From Clostridia bacterium (GTDB taxonomy: Bacteria; Bacillota; Clostridia; Oscillospirales; CAG-272): a DNA stretch of 59,302 bases. The stretch lies in the NCBI GenBank assembly GCA_017937845.1, contig JAGBCV010000001.1, forward strand, positions 1 through 59,302, written 5' to 3'. The notes under the pieces were generated by a model. It was given only the letters and a program-made list of their open reading frames with translations, was not told where the DNA came from and made no database searches. A program made the translations under genes and the position numbers. This document shows, piece by piece, positions 24,987 through 32,383 of the stretch (its first letter is position 1; each line of letters begins with the position of its first letter).

Positions 24987-25175
24987 TAGATATAGAAAAA
25001 ATATTTTTTATTTTGTGCATTTTTTCGCAGAAAAGTTTCATTTTTGTGCACCAACGACATAAAATTTTTCGCTTTCTTTTGATTTTTATGCAAAAAAACA
25101 CGCCGAAAGCCTTTCACAGCGCGAAAAAGCCTCACATATAGTATACTAAACCATACCACGAAAGGATGAATCTTT

Positions 25176-25250
25176 ATGAAAATCGTTGTTGTTAAGTCCC
25201 CGAAAATGCTTTCCCCATTCCTTAAAAAATGCTTCAAAATCAAAAAATAA
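25176..25250 (+). CDS. spoVM: Stage V sporulation protein SpoVM
   Basis: A 24-residue peptide, MKIVVVKSPKMLSPFLKKCF plus IKIKK-type basic end (final residues KIKK). It has the SpoVM design: a short hydrophobic start, Pro9 (conserved and essential in Bacillus subtilis SpoVM), then an amphipathic basic helix that recognises the convex forespore membrane. AAAGGA lies nine bases before the ATG. It is divergent from rimP and closed by its own terminator. Together with Spo0A it argues that the organism makes spores. Confidence 0.8.
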   Translation: MKIVVVKSPKMLSPFLKKCFKIKK

Positions 25251-25267
25251 AGTTGCTTAATTTACAT

Positions 25268-25300
25268 AAAAACGGCGTGCTTTTCGGTACGTCGTTTTTT
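25268..25300 (+). terminator. spoVM terminator
   Basis: AAAACGGCGTGC and GTACGTCGTTTT form an imperfect stem around TTTTCG, followed by T residues. Confidence 0.6.
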
Positions 25301-25314
25301 CTGTACGATGATAT

Positions 25315-25464
25315 TTGCTATCAAAAGGTGTACTTTTTGATAGCAAAAAAAAGGCAAAAAAATAAATTGGAAAGATTGACATATATAAGAAAAAATGATA
25401 TAATCGAAAGCGAAATAGGTTATCAAAATTGTGTGTAAAAAAATACACTTTTTGATAGTAATCT
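25315..25464 (+). promoter_or_regulatory. Promoter flanked by two related inverted repeats
   Basis: TTGACA (25376-25381), a 17-bp spacer and TATAAT (25399-25404) form a consensus promoter. Upstream, TTGCTATCAAAA and TTTTTGATAGCAA (about 25315-25345) form one dyad. Downstream, GTTATCAAAA and TTTTTGATAGTAA (25421-25461) form another, with an inner TGTGTA/TACAC pairing. Both share the arms TATCAAAA and TTTTTGATAG, so one regulator probably binds both sides of the promoter, or the downstream copy acts as an RNA hairpin just before the ribosome-binding site. Confidence 0.6.
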
Positions 25465-25486
25465 CATGAAAAAGGAGGTTTTTGAT

Positions 25487-25633
25487 ATGAATGAAATTTT
25501 TGAACATGCAAGCATGGAAATCATTTGCTTTGATGCGGAAGATATCATTAAAACATCGACTTGGTTCGATGATGATGAGCTTCCCGATGATGATCTCAGC
25601 AGATTGATCGCACTTGAAAACGCAGAAAAATAA
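25487..25633 (+). CDS. 48-residue acidic peptide of unknown function
   Basis: A short gene with an excellent ribosome-binding site (AAGGAGG, ten bases before ATG). The peptide starts MNEIFEHASMEIICFDAEDI, continues IKTSTWFDDDELP and ends in LENAEK. The pattern MEIxxFDAEDIIxTS followed by an aspartate-rich tail is one I have seen in many short unannotated genes of gut Clostridia, often near secreted proteins. It lacks a signal peptide and is not a recognised RiPP precursor. It lies 16 bp upstream of a BspA-like secreted protein and shares its promoter. Confidence 0.65.
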   Translation: MNEIFEHASMEIICFDAEDIIKTSTWFDDDELPDDDLSRLIALENAEK

Positions 25634-25649
25634 CGATTGGAGAAACATT

Positions 25650-27638
25650 ATGATGAAAAAGAAATTTTTAATCATGCTTATGACAATGTTGCTTCTCATA
25701 AGCATCTGCGCGATTACAGCCCATGCAACCGATGCTGCTGCCCCCACTTTGAAAATTGAAGGCGCAAGCTTATCTCTGAAAAACGCCGTATATATCAATT
25801 TCAAGGTAGGTGCAGAAAACATGACAGCAACAGACAGCAAGCTCTTGGTTTGGGATTCTGTTCCGACAGAATACAAAAAAGACGCAGAAGCAGTTTGTCT
25901 TGACTGTCTTGGCATCAATTCAGATGGTTATGCTGTATTTCAATATGACAATTTGACCGCAAAGGATATGACGAAAACCGTTTATGCTTGCGCATATGCT
26001 GTGGTCGATGGCGTTGAATATTACAGCGAACCCATCAAATATAGTATTCTTACATACGCACATAACATGAAAGACACCGCTGACACAAAGCTCAAAAATT
26101 TGCTTGACGGTATGCTCGATTACGGTGCGCTTGCACAGATCTATTTCAATCACAACACCGATTTCCTTGCGAACGCCACCATTTACGAAATCAACGTCAG
26201 CAACGGCATTTTGGAAGACGGCTTCACACGTGGTTTGTATCAAGCAGGCGCGACCGCGACCTTGACCGCGAATGAAGCAGAAGAGGGCTACGTTTTCTCG
26301 CATTGGACAAACAGTGTAGGAGAAACCGTCAGTGAAACGGAAACCTTGGAAGTAACCGTAAACGGCGCAGAATCTTATGTGGCAGTTTATAAAGAAGGAA
26401 GCGGCGAAGACACCTATTCCAAAGGGCTTGTTTACACACTCAGAAACGATAAAATTTCTTATAGTGTCAAAAAGGGAACTTGCACGGATATAAACATCGT
26501 CATTCCCGCAACCCATGAGGGATTGCCTGTCACAGAAATTGCTACGGACGGATTCCGAAACCTTACCGGTGTTATGAGTGTTACGATCCCCGACAGCGTA
26601 ACAAAACTTAACGCATATGCTTTCTCGGGTTGCACGAATTTGATCAGTGTTAACATTCCCGAAGGCGTTACATCTATTGGTAAATCTGCATTTGCCGGTT
26701 GCACCAAATTGGTAAGCATCAACATTCCCAAAAACGTGACCAGCATTAGCAATTATACATTCCAGAATTGCACAAGCTTGCAAACTGTTGAACTTCCCGA
26801 TGGCGTAACAAGCATCGGCACTAATGCATTCCAGAATTGCACCGCTTTGCAAAGTATTAAAATTTCTGACGGCGTAACAAGCATTCCTGATTATGCATTC
26901 CAAAACTGCACTACATTGCAAATTGTTGAACTTCCCGACAGCGTAGCAAGCATTGGCTCGTATGCGTTCGATGGCTGTAAAGGTTTAATAAGCATCAGCA
27001 TTCCCGATAACGTAACAAGCATTGGTGGTTACGCATTCAGAAATTGCTCGAATCTCTCCAATATTACAATTCCCAAAAGCCTGACAAGTCTTAGTACTTC
27101 CGTATTTGAAGGGTGCGTTGGTTTGACAAACATTGTAATTCCCGATAATATTACAAGCATCGGAAACTCTTCGTTCAAAAAATGCACAAGTCTTACAAAC
27201 ATCACCATTCCGCAATCCGTGACCAGCATCTCTTACTACGCATTCCAAAACTGCACCAGCTTGACCTCCATTGAAATTCCCGACAGCGTGAAAGAAATAG
27301 CAAACGGTGTTTTCAGCGGATGCAGCAATCTGTTGACCGTTAAACTTCCCAATGCGTTGACAAGTATTTCTGTGCAGTTGTTTTATAAGTGCAGTAACTT
27401 GCAGACAGTTGAGATTCCTAAAACGGTAACAAGCATTGGAAATTCCGCGTTTTACGGTTGTTCTTCTGATTTGAAGGTATACTATGCCGGCACAGCAGAA
27501 GAATGGTCTTCCATTACCATCGGCAGCACAAACAATACAATTCTTACAGAAGATTCTATTTACTATTACTCCGAAACCGCTCCCACCACAGAGGGTAATT
27601 TCTGGCACTATGTTGACGGCGTTCCGACCGCGTGGTGA
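25650..27638 (+). CDS. Secreted BspA-like leucine-rich repeat protein
   Basis: A 662-residue exported protein. A signal peptide (MMKKKFLIMLMTMLLLISIC) ends near AHA-T. Next comes an N-terminal domain ending LLDGMLDYGALAQIYFNHN that I have seen in other clostridial secreted proteins, then a divergent InlB B-repeat (GATATLTANEAEEGYVFSHW). Fourteen or so LRR_5 repeats follow, of about 23 residues (CTSLTSIEIPDSVKEIANGV style). The protein ends GNFWHYVDGVPTAW without LPXTG or a membrane anchor. BspA-like proteins mediate adhesion. ATG at 25650 follows GGAG. Confidence 0.88.
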   Translation: MMKKKFLIMLMTMLLLISICAITAHATDAAAPTLKIEGASLSLKNAVYINFKVGAENMTATDSKLLVWDSVPTEYKKDAEAVCLDCLGINSDGYAVFQYDNLTAKDMTKTVYACAYAVVDGVEYYSEPIKYSILTYAHNMKDTADTKLKNLLDGMLDYGALAQIYFNHNTDFLANATIYEINVSNGILEDGFTRGLYQAGATATLTANEAEEGYVFSHWTNSVGETVSETETLEVTVNGAESYVAVYKEGSGEDTYSKGLVYTLRNDKISYSVKKGTCTDINIVIPATHEGLPVTEIATDGFRNLTGVMSVTIPDSVTKLNAYAFSGCTNLISVNIPEGVTSIGKSAFAGCTKLVSINIPKNVTSISNYTFQNCTSLQTVELPDGVTSIGTNAFQNCTALQSIKISDGVTSIPDYAFQNCTTLQIVELPDSVASIGSYAFDGCKGLISISIPDNVTSIGGYAFRNCSNLSNITIPKSLTSLSTSVFEGCVGLTNIVIPDNITSIGNSSFKKCTSLTNITIPQSVTSISYYAFQNCTSLTSIEIPDSVKEIANGVFSGCSNLLTVKLPNALTSISVQLFYKCSNLQTVEIPKTVTSIGNSAFYGCSSDLKVYYAGTAEEWSSITIGSTNNTILTEDSIYYYSETAPTTEGNFWHYVDGVPTAW

Positions 27639-27642
27639 AATT

Positions 27643-27668
27643 ACGGGCGATTCATGAAGCACCCCTAC
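27643..27668. repeat. Dispersed short palindromic repeat, copy 2 (degenerate)
   Basis: ACGGGCGATTCATGAAGCAC followed by CCCTAC is the reverse-complement counterpart of 18733-18758 with three changes that spoil the palindrome. It sits four bases after the LRR gene stop codon. Confidence 0.5.
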
Positions 27669-27749
27669 GAAAAAATTGTCAATATTGAACAAAACAAATC
27701 GTGAAACCACATCTTTTTTGACAAAAAAGCAATTTCACAAAAAAAGTTC

Positions 27750-28061
27750 TTGACAAAATCTCACTTTCTCGCTATAATAATACCATACTCAAACCGTTGA
27801 GAAAGAGAAGTAACGTCCGATTCTTCTTTACAGAGAGCCGCAGAGGGTGCGATTGCGGTAAGCGGAAAGACGCGAATGGACTTTCGAGGGCGAACCGAAC
27901 GCAAAGGCAAGTAGGCTTCGACGGGTTGCGCTTCCGTTATCATCTGCGCTGTGTATGGTTGTACGCATAAAGTGAGGTTTTCCCTAATTTGGGTGGTACC
28001 GCGGATTTTCCCTATTTTGAAATTCGTCCCAAGCATTGTTTCTCAATGCTTGGGATTTTTT
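27750..28061 (+). ncRNA. Tryptophan T-box riboswitch with promoter and terminator
   Basis: A consensus promoter (TTGACA 27750-27755, 17-bp spacer, TATAAT 27773-27778) starts a leader of about 270 bases. The T-box core TGGGTGGTACCGCGG is at 27990-28004. The terminator stem (28028-28038 with 28044-28054) is followed by a T run. The probable specifier is TGG at 27877-27879 in the context GCGAATGGAC, coding for tryptophan. Uncharged tRNA-Trp should stabilise the antiterminator and switch on the downstream transporter. Confidence 0.9.
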
Positions 28062-28070
28062 ATTGAAAAA

Positions 28071-28117
28071 TTCGCGCGATGACACGGTGGAGTGCAGTCG
28101 AATGGATCTCGCGCGAA
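28071..28117. other. Inverted repeat between T-box and trpX
   Basis: TTCGCGCGA (28071-28079) and TCGCGCGAA (28109-28117) flank 29 bases, just beyond the T-box terminator and 80 bp before the transporter gene. In RNA it would form a nine-bp stem. There is no T run, so it is not a second terminator. Confidence 0.4.
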
Positions 28118-28197
28118 ACACATATGATATCATTGTATTTTTTGATTTTATTGGCAAATGCTATAAAATAAATATTTTTGAAAAGAGGTAACTCACT

Positions 28198-29181
28198 ATG
28201 AAAAAAATCATTTCCCTTCTTCTCACTGCCGCTTTGCTCGTTTGCTCGCTTGCGCTCTTCGCTTCCTGCTCCGATGATAACGGCGAAATCAAGGTCGGCG
28301 TTATCCAGTTTATGAGCCACGCTTCTCTCGATAACTGCTATGAAGGCATCGAAAGAGCGCTCGACGCTTCGGGTCTGAACGTCAAGATCGACCGTCAGAT
28401 CGGTTCGAGCAACAGCGCCGTTTCCGATTGCGACACCTTTGCACGCAACATGGTTGCCGCTGATTACGATATCATCATCGCCATCGCAACCCCTGCCGCC
28501 GCAAGCGCCTTCGCCGCAACGAACGGCACAGATATCCCTGTTATCTTCTGCGCGGTTTCCGACCCCGTCATCGCAAAGCTCGTAGATTCTCTCGAAGTCC
28601 CCGGTGACCTTTGCACAGGTACGGCTGACGTTCTTGACCTCGAAAAACAGATCGAAGTTATTCAGGAAATCCAGCCCGACGCAAAAGATATCGGTATTCT
28701 TTACACATCCTCCGAAGCGAACTCCATCTCCAATCTTGCAAGATTCAAGGATATTTGCGATGCCAAAGGCTTGAACGTCATTGCAGAAGCCGTTCAGAAT
28801 GCTTCCGATATCCCTGCTGCCGCTGAAAAGCTCGCTTCTAAGGTCGATTGCATCAACAATTTCACCGATAACAACGTCGTTGAAAATCTGGAAGTCGTTC
28901 TCACCGCCGCTGAAAAATACAATATCCCCGTTTACGGCTCCGAAGTCGAACAGGTCGAAAAAGGTTGTATCGCTTCCGCTTCCATTGATTATATCGCCGT
29001 CGGCTTCGCAAGCGGTGAAATGGCTGTCGAGGTTCTCGGCGGTGCTGATGCTTCCACGATGGCTGTCAAGGAGATCAAGGATGCTTCTATCGTTCTTAAT
29101 AAGGACGTGATGGACGCGCTCGGTCTTACCTACGGCAAAGAAAACGCAACTTATGTAAATGCTGAATCCGATAAAAATTAA
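28198..29181 (+). CDS. trpX: ABC transporter substrate-binding lipoprotein, TrpX-like
   Basis: A 327-residue periplasmic-binding-type lipoprotein. The signal peptide ends in a lipobox-like LFASC, with Cys24 the likely lipidated residue. The mature part (EIKVGVIQFMSHASLDNCYE) is of the ABC_sub_bind family that includes TrpX, with two alpha/beta lobes (IIIAIATPAAASAF, IGILYTSSEANS). A tryptophan T-box immediately upstream and the aromatic operon downstream support tryptophan as substrate. It is the first gene of a three-part uptake system. Confidence 0.85.
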   Translation: MKKIISLLLTAALLVCSLALFASCSDDNGEIKVGVIQFMSHASLDNCYEGIERALDASGLNVKIDRQIGSSNSAVSDCDTFARNMVAADYDIIIAIATPAAASAFAATNGTDIPVIFCAVSDPVIAKLVDSLEVPGDLCTGTADVLDLEKQIEVIQEIQPDAKDIGILYTSSEANSISNLARFKDICDAKGLNVIAEAVQNASDIPAAAEKLASKVDCINNFTDNNVVENLEVVLTAAEKYNIPVYGSEVEQVEKGCIASASIDYIAVGFASGEMAVEVLGGADASTMAVKEIKDASIVLNKDVMDALGLTYGKENATYVNAESDKN

Positions 29182-29196
29182 AGAAGTTTATTGATT

Positions 29197-30168
29197 ATGA
29201 CTGTTTTTCTGAACACTTGTATTACGTTTTTGCAATCGGGCTTTGTTTTCGCCCTGATTGCTATGGGATATTATATCTCGTATACGATTCTTGATTTTCC
29301 CGATATGACCGTCGAGGGTACGTTTCTTTCGGGTGCCGTCGCATACGGCTTGCTCGTTTCTCATGGAATAAATCCATGGCTCGGATTGATTCTTGCATTC
29401 ATCGTCGGTCTTCTCTTCGGTACGATCACGGGCTTGCTTCATGTGAAGCTGAAGATCAAACCTCTCCTTTGCGGTATTCTCGTTTCCACATTGCTGATCT
29501 CTGTGAATCTCGTCGCCGTGACCGCAGGTCTTTACGGAGATTTCGCAGGCGAAAGCTCCGCCATGATTCCGTTCGGACGCGATTTGGAAACGCTGACCGC
29601 GGTCTTCCCTATCAATCTTATCCCCAACAAAATCGGTATCGTCAGCGGACTTCGTGACCTCGTTCTATTCCTCGTGATGGTGGTGGTATTCAAGCTCTTG
29701 CTGGATGCTTTTCTCAAAACCAAATGCGGTCTTTTGCTCCGCGCGGCAGGCGATAACGCACAGTTCGTTACCACGCAAGCAAAGGATGCGGGCAACAGTA
29801 AGATCTTAGGTCTTGGCATCGGTAACGCTTACGCCGCCGTTGCAGGTGCGCTGTATACGGAAATTTCGGGCAACGTCAACCAAAGCATGGGTATCGGCAT
29901 GGTCGTCATCGGTCTTGCCTCCCTCATCATCGGGCTTTCCGTTTTCTCCCGCGTTCACCGCATGAAAGCTACGACCAAGGTCATTTTGGGCGCGATCATT
30001 TATCAAGCGTGTCTGACGATCGCGCAAAGACTTGGTATGCCAAGCGCTTATAATAAGCTCATTATGGCGATCATCTTTACGATCGCACTCGTTCTCAGCG
30101 AACGCAAAAAAGTAAAAACCAAAGCCACCAAACAACCCAACGGAAAGGAGAGTGCAAACCATGCTTGA
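29197..30168 (+). CDS. trpY: ABC transporter permease, TrpY-like
   Basis: A 323-residue integral membrane protein with eight or nine hydrophobic segments (for example LQSGFVFALIAMGYYISYTI and ILVSTLLISVNLVAVTAGLY). This is the single permease typical of TrpXYZ-type transporters, related to the branched-chain amino acid and BMP permeases. The ATG at 29197 is preferred to a TTG two codons earlier; AAGAAG is a weak ribosome-binding site, so translation may be coupled to trpX. It overlaps the ATPase gene by 8 bp. Confidence 0.85.
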   Translation: MTVFLNTCITFLQSGFVFALIAMGYYISYTILDFPDMTVEGTFLSGAVAYGLLVSHGINPWLGLILAFIVGLLFGTITGLLHVKLKIKPLLCGILVSTLLISVNLVAVTAGLYGDFAGESSAMIPFGRDLETLTAVFPINLIPNKIGIVSGLRDLVLFLVMVVVFKLLLDAFLKTKCGLLLRAAGDNAQFVTTQAKDAGNSKILGLGIGNAYAAVAGALYTEISGNVNQSMGIGMVVIGLASLIIGLSVFSRVHRMKATTKVILGAIIYQACLTIAQRLGMPSAYNKLIMAIIFTIALVLSERKKVKTKATKQPNGKESANHA

Positions 30169-30934
30169 GCTTCGTAACATCACCAAAATCTACAATCCCG
30201 GCGAAGTTACGGAAATGACCCTTTTTGAAAATTTTTCACTCTCCGTTAAAAAAGGCGAATTTCTTTCCATCGTCGGCTCAAACGGCAGTGGTAAGACCTC
30301 CATGCTCAATATCATCTGCGGTTCTATTCCGATCGAAAAGGGTGAAATCCTCATTGGTGGAAAAAACATCGTCGGTATCCCCGAGTTTCGTCGATACGAC
30401 AGAATTGGACGTGTTTATCAAAACCCCGCGATGGGTACTTGCCCCAGCCTTACCATCACGGAAAATATGGCGCTCGCCGACCACAAAGGCAAAAAATTCG
30501 GTCTTTCCCGCGGTGTGACCAAAAGCCGTATCGGAGAATACCGCGAAATGCTCGCTTCTCTCGGGCTTGGTCTTGAGGACAAGATGGATATTCGCGCAGG
30601 CGCGCTTTCGGGCGGACAACGACAGGCAATGGCGCTCCTCATGACGACGATGACCCCTATTGATTTTCTGATTTTAGACGAGCATACTGCCGCACTCGAC
30701 CCCAAAACGGCAGAACTCATCATGGAGCTGACAGGAAAGATCGTTGCAGAGAAAAAACTCACTGCTATGATGGTCACGCATAATTTGCGTTATGCCGTCG
30801 AATACGGCGACCGCATCATCATGATGCACAAGGGCGGTATCGTTTTTGACCGTTGCGGTGAAGAAAAGAAGCAAACGACCGTTCAAGACCTGCTCGGTTT
30901 GTTTACGGAAATCAGCATCGAATGCGGGAACTAA
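30161..30934 (+). CDS. trpZ: ABC transporter ATP-binding protein, TrpZ-like
   Basis: A 257-residue ATPase. Walker A GSNGSGKTS lies near residue 43, the signature is LSGGQRQ, the Walker B LILDEHTAALD, and the H-loop MVTHN. It energises uptake of the TrpX ligand. The ATG at 30161 is ten bases after GGAG; an upstream GTG (30152) lies inside the ribosome-binding region. It overlaps the permease gene. Confidence 0.93.
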   Translation: MLELRNITKIYNPGEVTEMTLFENFSLSVKKGEFLSIVGSNGSGKTSMLNIICGSIPIEKGEILIGGKNIVGIPEFRRYDRIGRVYQNPAMGTCPSLTITENMALADHKGKKFGLSRGVTKSRIGEYREMLASLGLGLEDKMDIRAGALSGGQRQAMALLMTTMTPIDFLILDEHTAALDPKTAELIMELTGKIVAEKKLTAMMVTHNLRYAVEYGDRIIMMHKGGIVFDRCGEEKKQTTVQDLLGLFTEISIECGN

Positions 30935-30937
30935 AAT

Positions 30938-31546
30938 ATGCTTGTTTTATGTTCAAATGGATTATCGAGCGAAAAATTGCGTGCATTTCTTAGCTCACGC
31001 TTCCAAAACGCCCAAACTGCCGCACTCGTGGTGACGGCAGATCCCGTTTATAAAGAAAAAAATCGCAACGTTGCCCGTTGTCAAGATGAGCTTTCGCAGT
31101 TTGGACTTACGACCGAGATATTCGATATAGACTCACAACCTGCCGAACAGCTTTTGACATATGATGTGGTCGAATTTATAGGAGGAAATCCCTTCTATTT
31201 ATTACACGCCATCCGAAAGCATGATGCAGAATCCATCTTAAAAGAAATTGCCGAAAAGAAGATATTGATCGGTTGGAGTGCGGCGGTGTTTGTTTTCGGA
31301 CCGACACTGGCGCTTGTCAATCGATATTCCCCCGAAATGAACATCTATAAATTAGAAAATTTACAAGCACTTTCTTTGACGGATATCGAGGTTTTGCCAC
31401 ATTACAGCAAATTTCTGAAAAAGATTCCGCATTTTGAAGAAATATGCCGTGAATATGAAGAAGCACATTGCAAGCAAGTTTTACGCTTAAATGACGGCGA
31501 CGGCATCTTGATCGATAGCAACGACGTGGTTTCTTGTTACGCATAA
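30938..31546 (+). CDS. Peptidase S51 (dipeptidase E-like) family protein
   Basis: A 202-residue protein of the S51 family. FIGGNPFYLL (residues 79-88) and IGWSAAVFVFGPT with the candidate nucleophile Ser113 (usual motif GxSAG, here GWSAA) are visible. Classical members cleave N-terminal aspartyl dipeptides. It starts 4 bp after trpZ and ends the T-box operon, so it may release or process imported aromatic compounds. That link is inferred. A terminator follows directly. Confidence 0.75.
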   Translation: MLVLCSNGLSSEKLRAFLSSRFQNAQTAALVVTADPVYKEKNRNVARCQDELSQFGLTTEIFDIDSQPAEQLLTYDVVEFIGGNPFYLLHAIRKHDAESILKEIAEKKILIGWSAAVFVFGPTLALVNRYSPEMNIYKLENLQALSLTDIEVLPHYSKFLKKIPHFEEICREYEEAHCKQVLRLNDGDGILIDSNDVVSCYA

Positions 31547-31552
31547 AGCACA

Positions 31553-31584
31553 AAACGCCAACAGGTATTGTCCTGTTGGCGTTT
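31553..31584. terminator. Terminator between the trp transporter operon and TetR gene
   Basis: AAACGCCAACAGG pairs with CCTGTTGGCGTTT around TATTGT. A and T runs on both sides allow use by both convergent transcripts. Confidence 0.85.
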
Positions 31585-31587
31585 GAT

Positions 31588-32163
31588 TTATATGTTGAGT
31601 TCTATGCGAAGCGTTTTTCGGATATTCTCATATGTTTGGGGTGTGTTCTGCAATTCGCCATCGTCCAGCATCGCTGTCATACCGTAAAGGATCGCCTTGA
31701 CAGCATAAACCTTTCGTTCCGTTTCATTGGCATCAATCAGATTTGAGGCACAATAAGCGCGAATCAGATTTTCAATCGTTTTTTCATCATTGGGCTTTTC
31801 CGAAAATTTGGAAGCGTTATATTCTTTTCCCGGCGCTTTAAGCGCAAAACGATAATTGGGATTGGCGACCCAAAAACGGATATACGCCACGCAAACCTCT
31901 ACGATACGCTCTGTCGGCTCTCCCACGTGGAGCGACAAAATCTGATCTCGCAAAAGCTCCCACTGACGGTTGACAAAACGAATGATCTCCAAAATCAAAT
32001 CGTCTTTGTTTTTGAAATGCTTATAGGGCGCGGCGCAAGAGGTATTGCAAGCCGCCGCCACTCGGCGAAGAGAAAAACCCGCGACTCCATGCTGTTCGAT
32101 CTCAGCAATGCCCGCGATAATAAGCCTATCGCGCAAGGGGTCATGATTCAAAAATTCTTCCAT
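31588..32163 (-). CDS. TetR-family transcriptional regulator
   Basis: A 191-residue TetR repressor. The N-terminal helix-turn-helix is FSLRRVAAACNTSCAAPYKHFKNKDDL (residues 31-57), cited here by its two halves FSLRRVAAACNTS and APYKHFKNKDDL. The C-terminal ligand domain is divergent. ATG at 32163 lies five bases after GGAGG. It is divergent from the aromatic biosynthesis operon and shares the 220-bp intergenic region that contains a 17-bp palindrome, so it is the obvious candidate regulator of that operon. Confidence 0.88.
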   Translation of the reverse strand: MEEFLNHDPLRDRLIIAGIAEIEQHGVAGFSLRRVAAACNTSCAAPYKHFKNKDDLILEIIRFVNRQWELLRDQILSLHVGEPTERIVEVCVAYIRFWVANPNYRFALKAPGKEYNASKFSEKPNDEKTIENLIRAYCASNLIDANETERKVYAVKAILYGMTAMLDDGELQNTPQTYENIRKTLRIELNI

Positions 32164-32195
32164 ATTTTCCTCCACCCAAAATTTTCTCTATTCTT

Positions 32196-32224
32196 ATTCT
32201 ACTGCATTTTTTCAAAAAAAGCAA
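32196..32224 (-). promoter_or_regulatory. Promoter of the TetR gene
   Basis: Minus-strand TTGCTT (32219-32224), a 17-bp spacer and TAGAAT (32196-32201), ending about 33 bp before the start codon. Confidence 0.5.
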
Positions 32225-32281
32225 TCGTTTTGAAAATTATTCAAAAAATTCAAAATCCGACAAGAAATATACGAAAAAATA

Positions 32282-32345
32282 TTGACTTTTTGGTAAAAAT
32301 GCGGTATAATATCCATCACAATATACACGGTTAACACTGTTAACC
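32282..32345 (+). promoter_or_regulatory. Aromatic operon promoter with operator palindrome
   Basis: TTGACT (32282-32287), a 17-bp spacer and TATAAT (32305-32310) drive the biosynthesis operon. Downstream of the expected transcription start lies GGTTAACACTGTTAACC (32329-32345), perfect eight-bp arms around one C. A protein bound there would block elongation. The binder is probably the divergent TetR protein or an aromatic amino acid repressor. Confidence 0.75.
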
Positions 32346-32383
32346 ATGCATTTGGATTTGATGATTGGAAAGGGGTATTGGTT

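Noticed and set aside
26500..27460. Regularly repeated DNA that could be taken for a CRISPR or satellite array
   Set aside because: The periodicity is about 69 bp and in frame. It encodes the 23-residue LRR_5 repeats of the surface protein.
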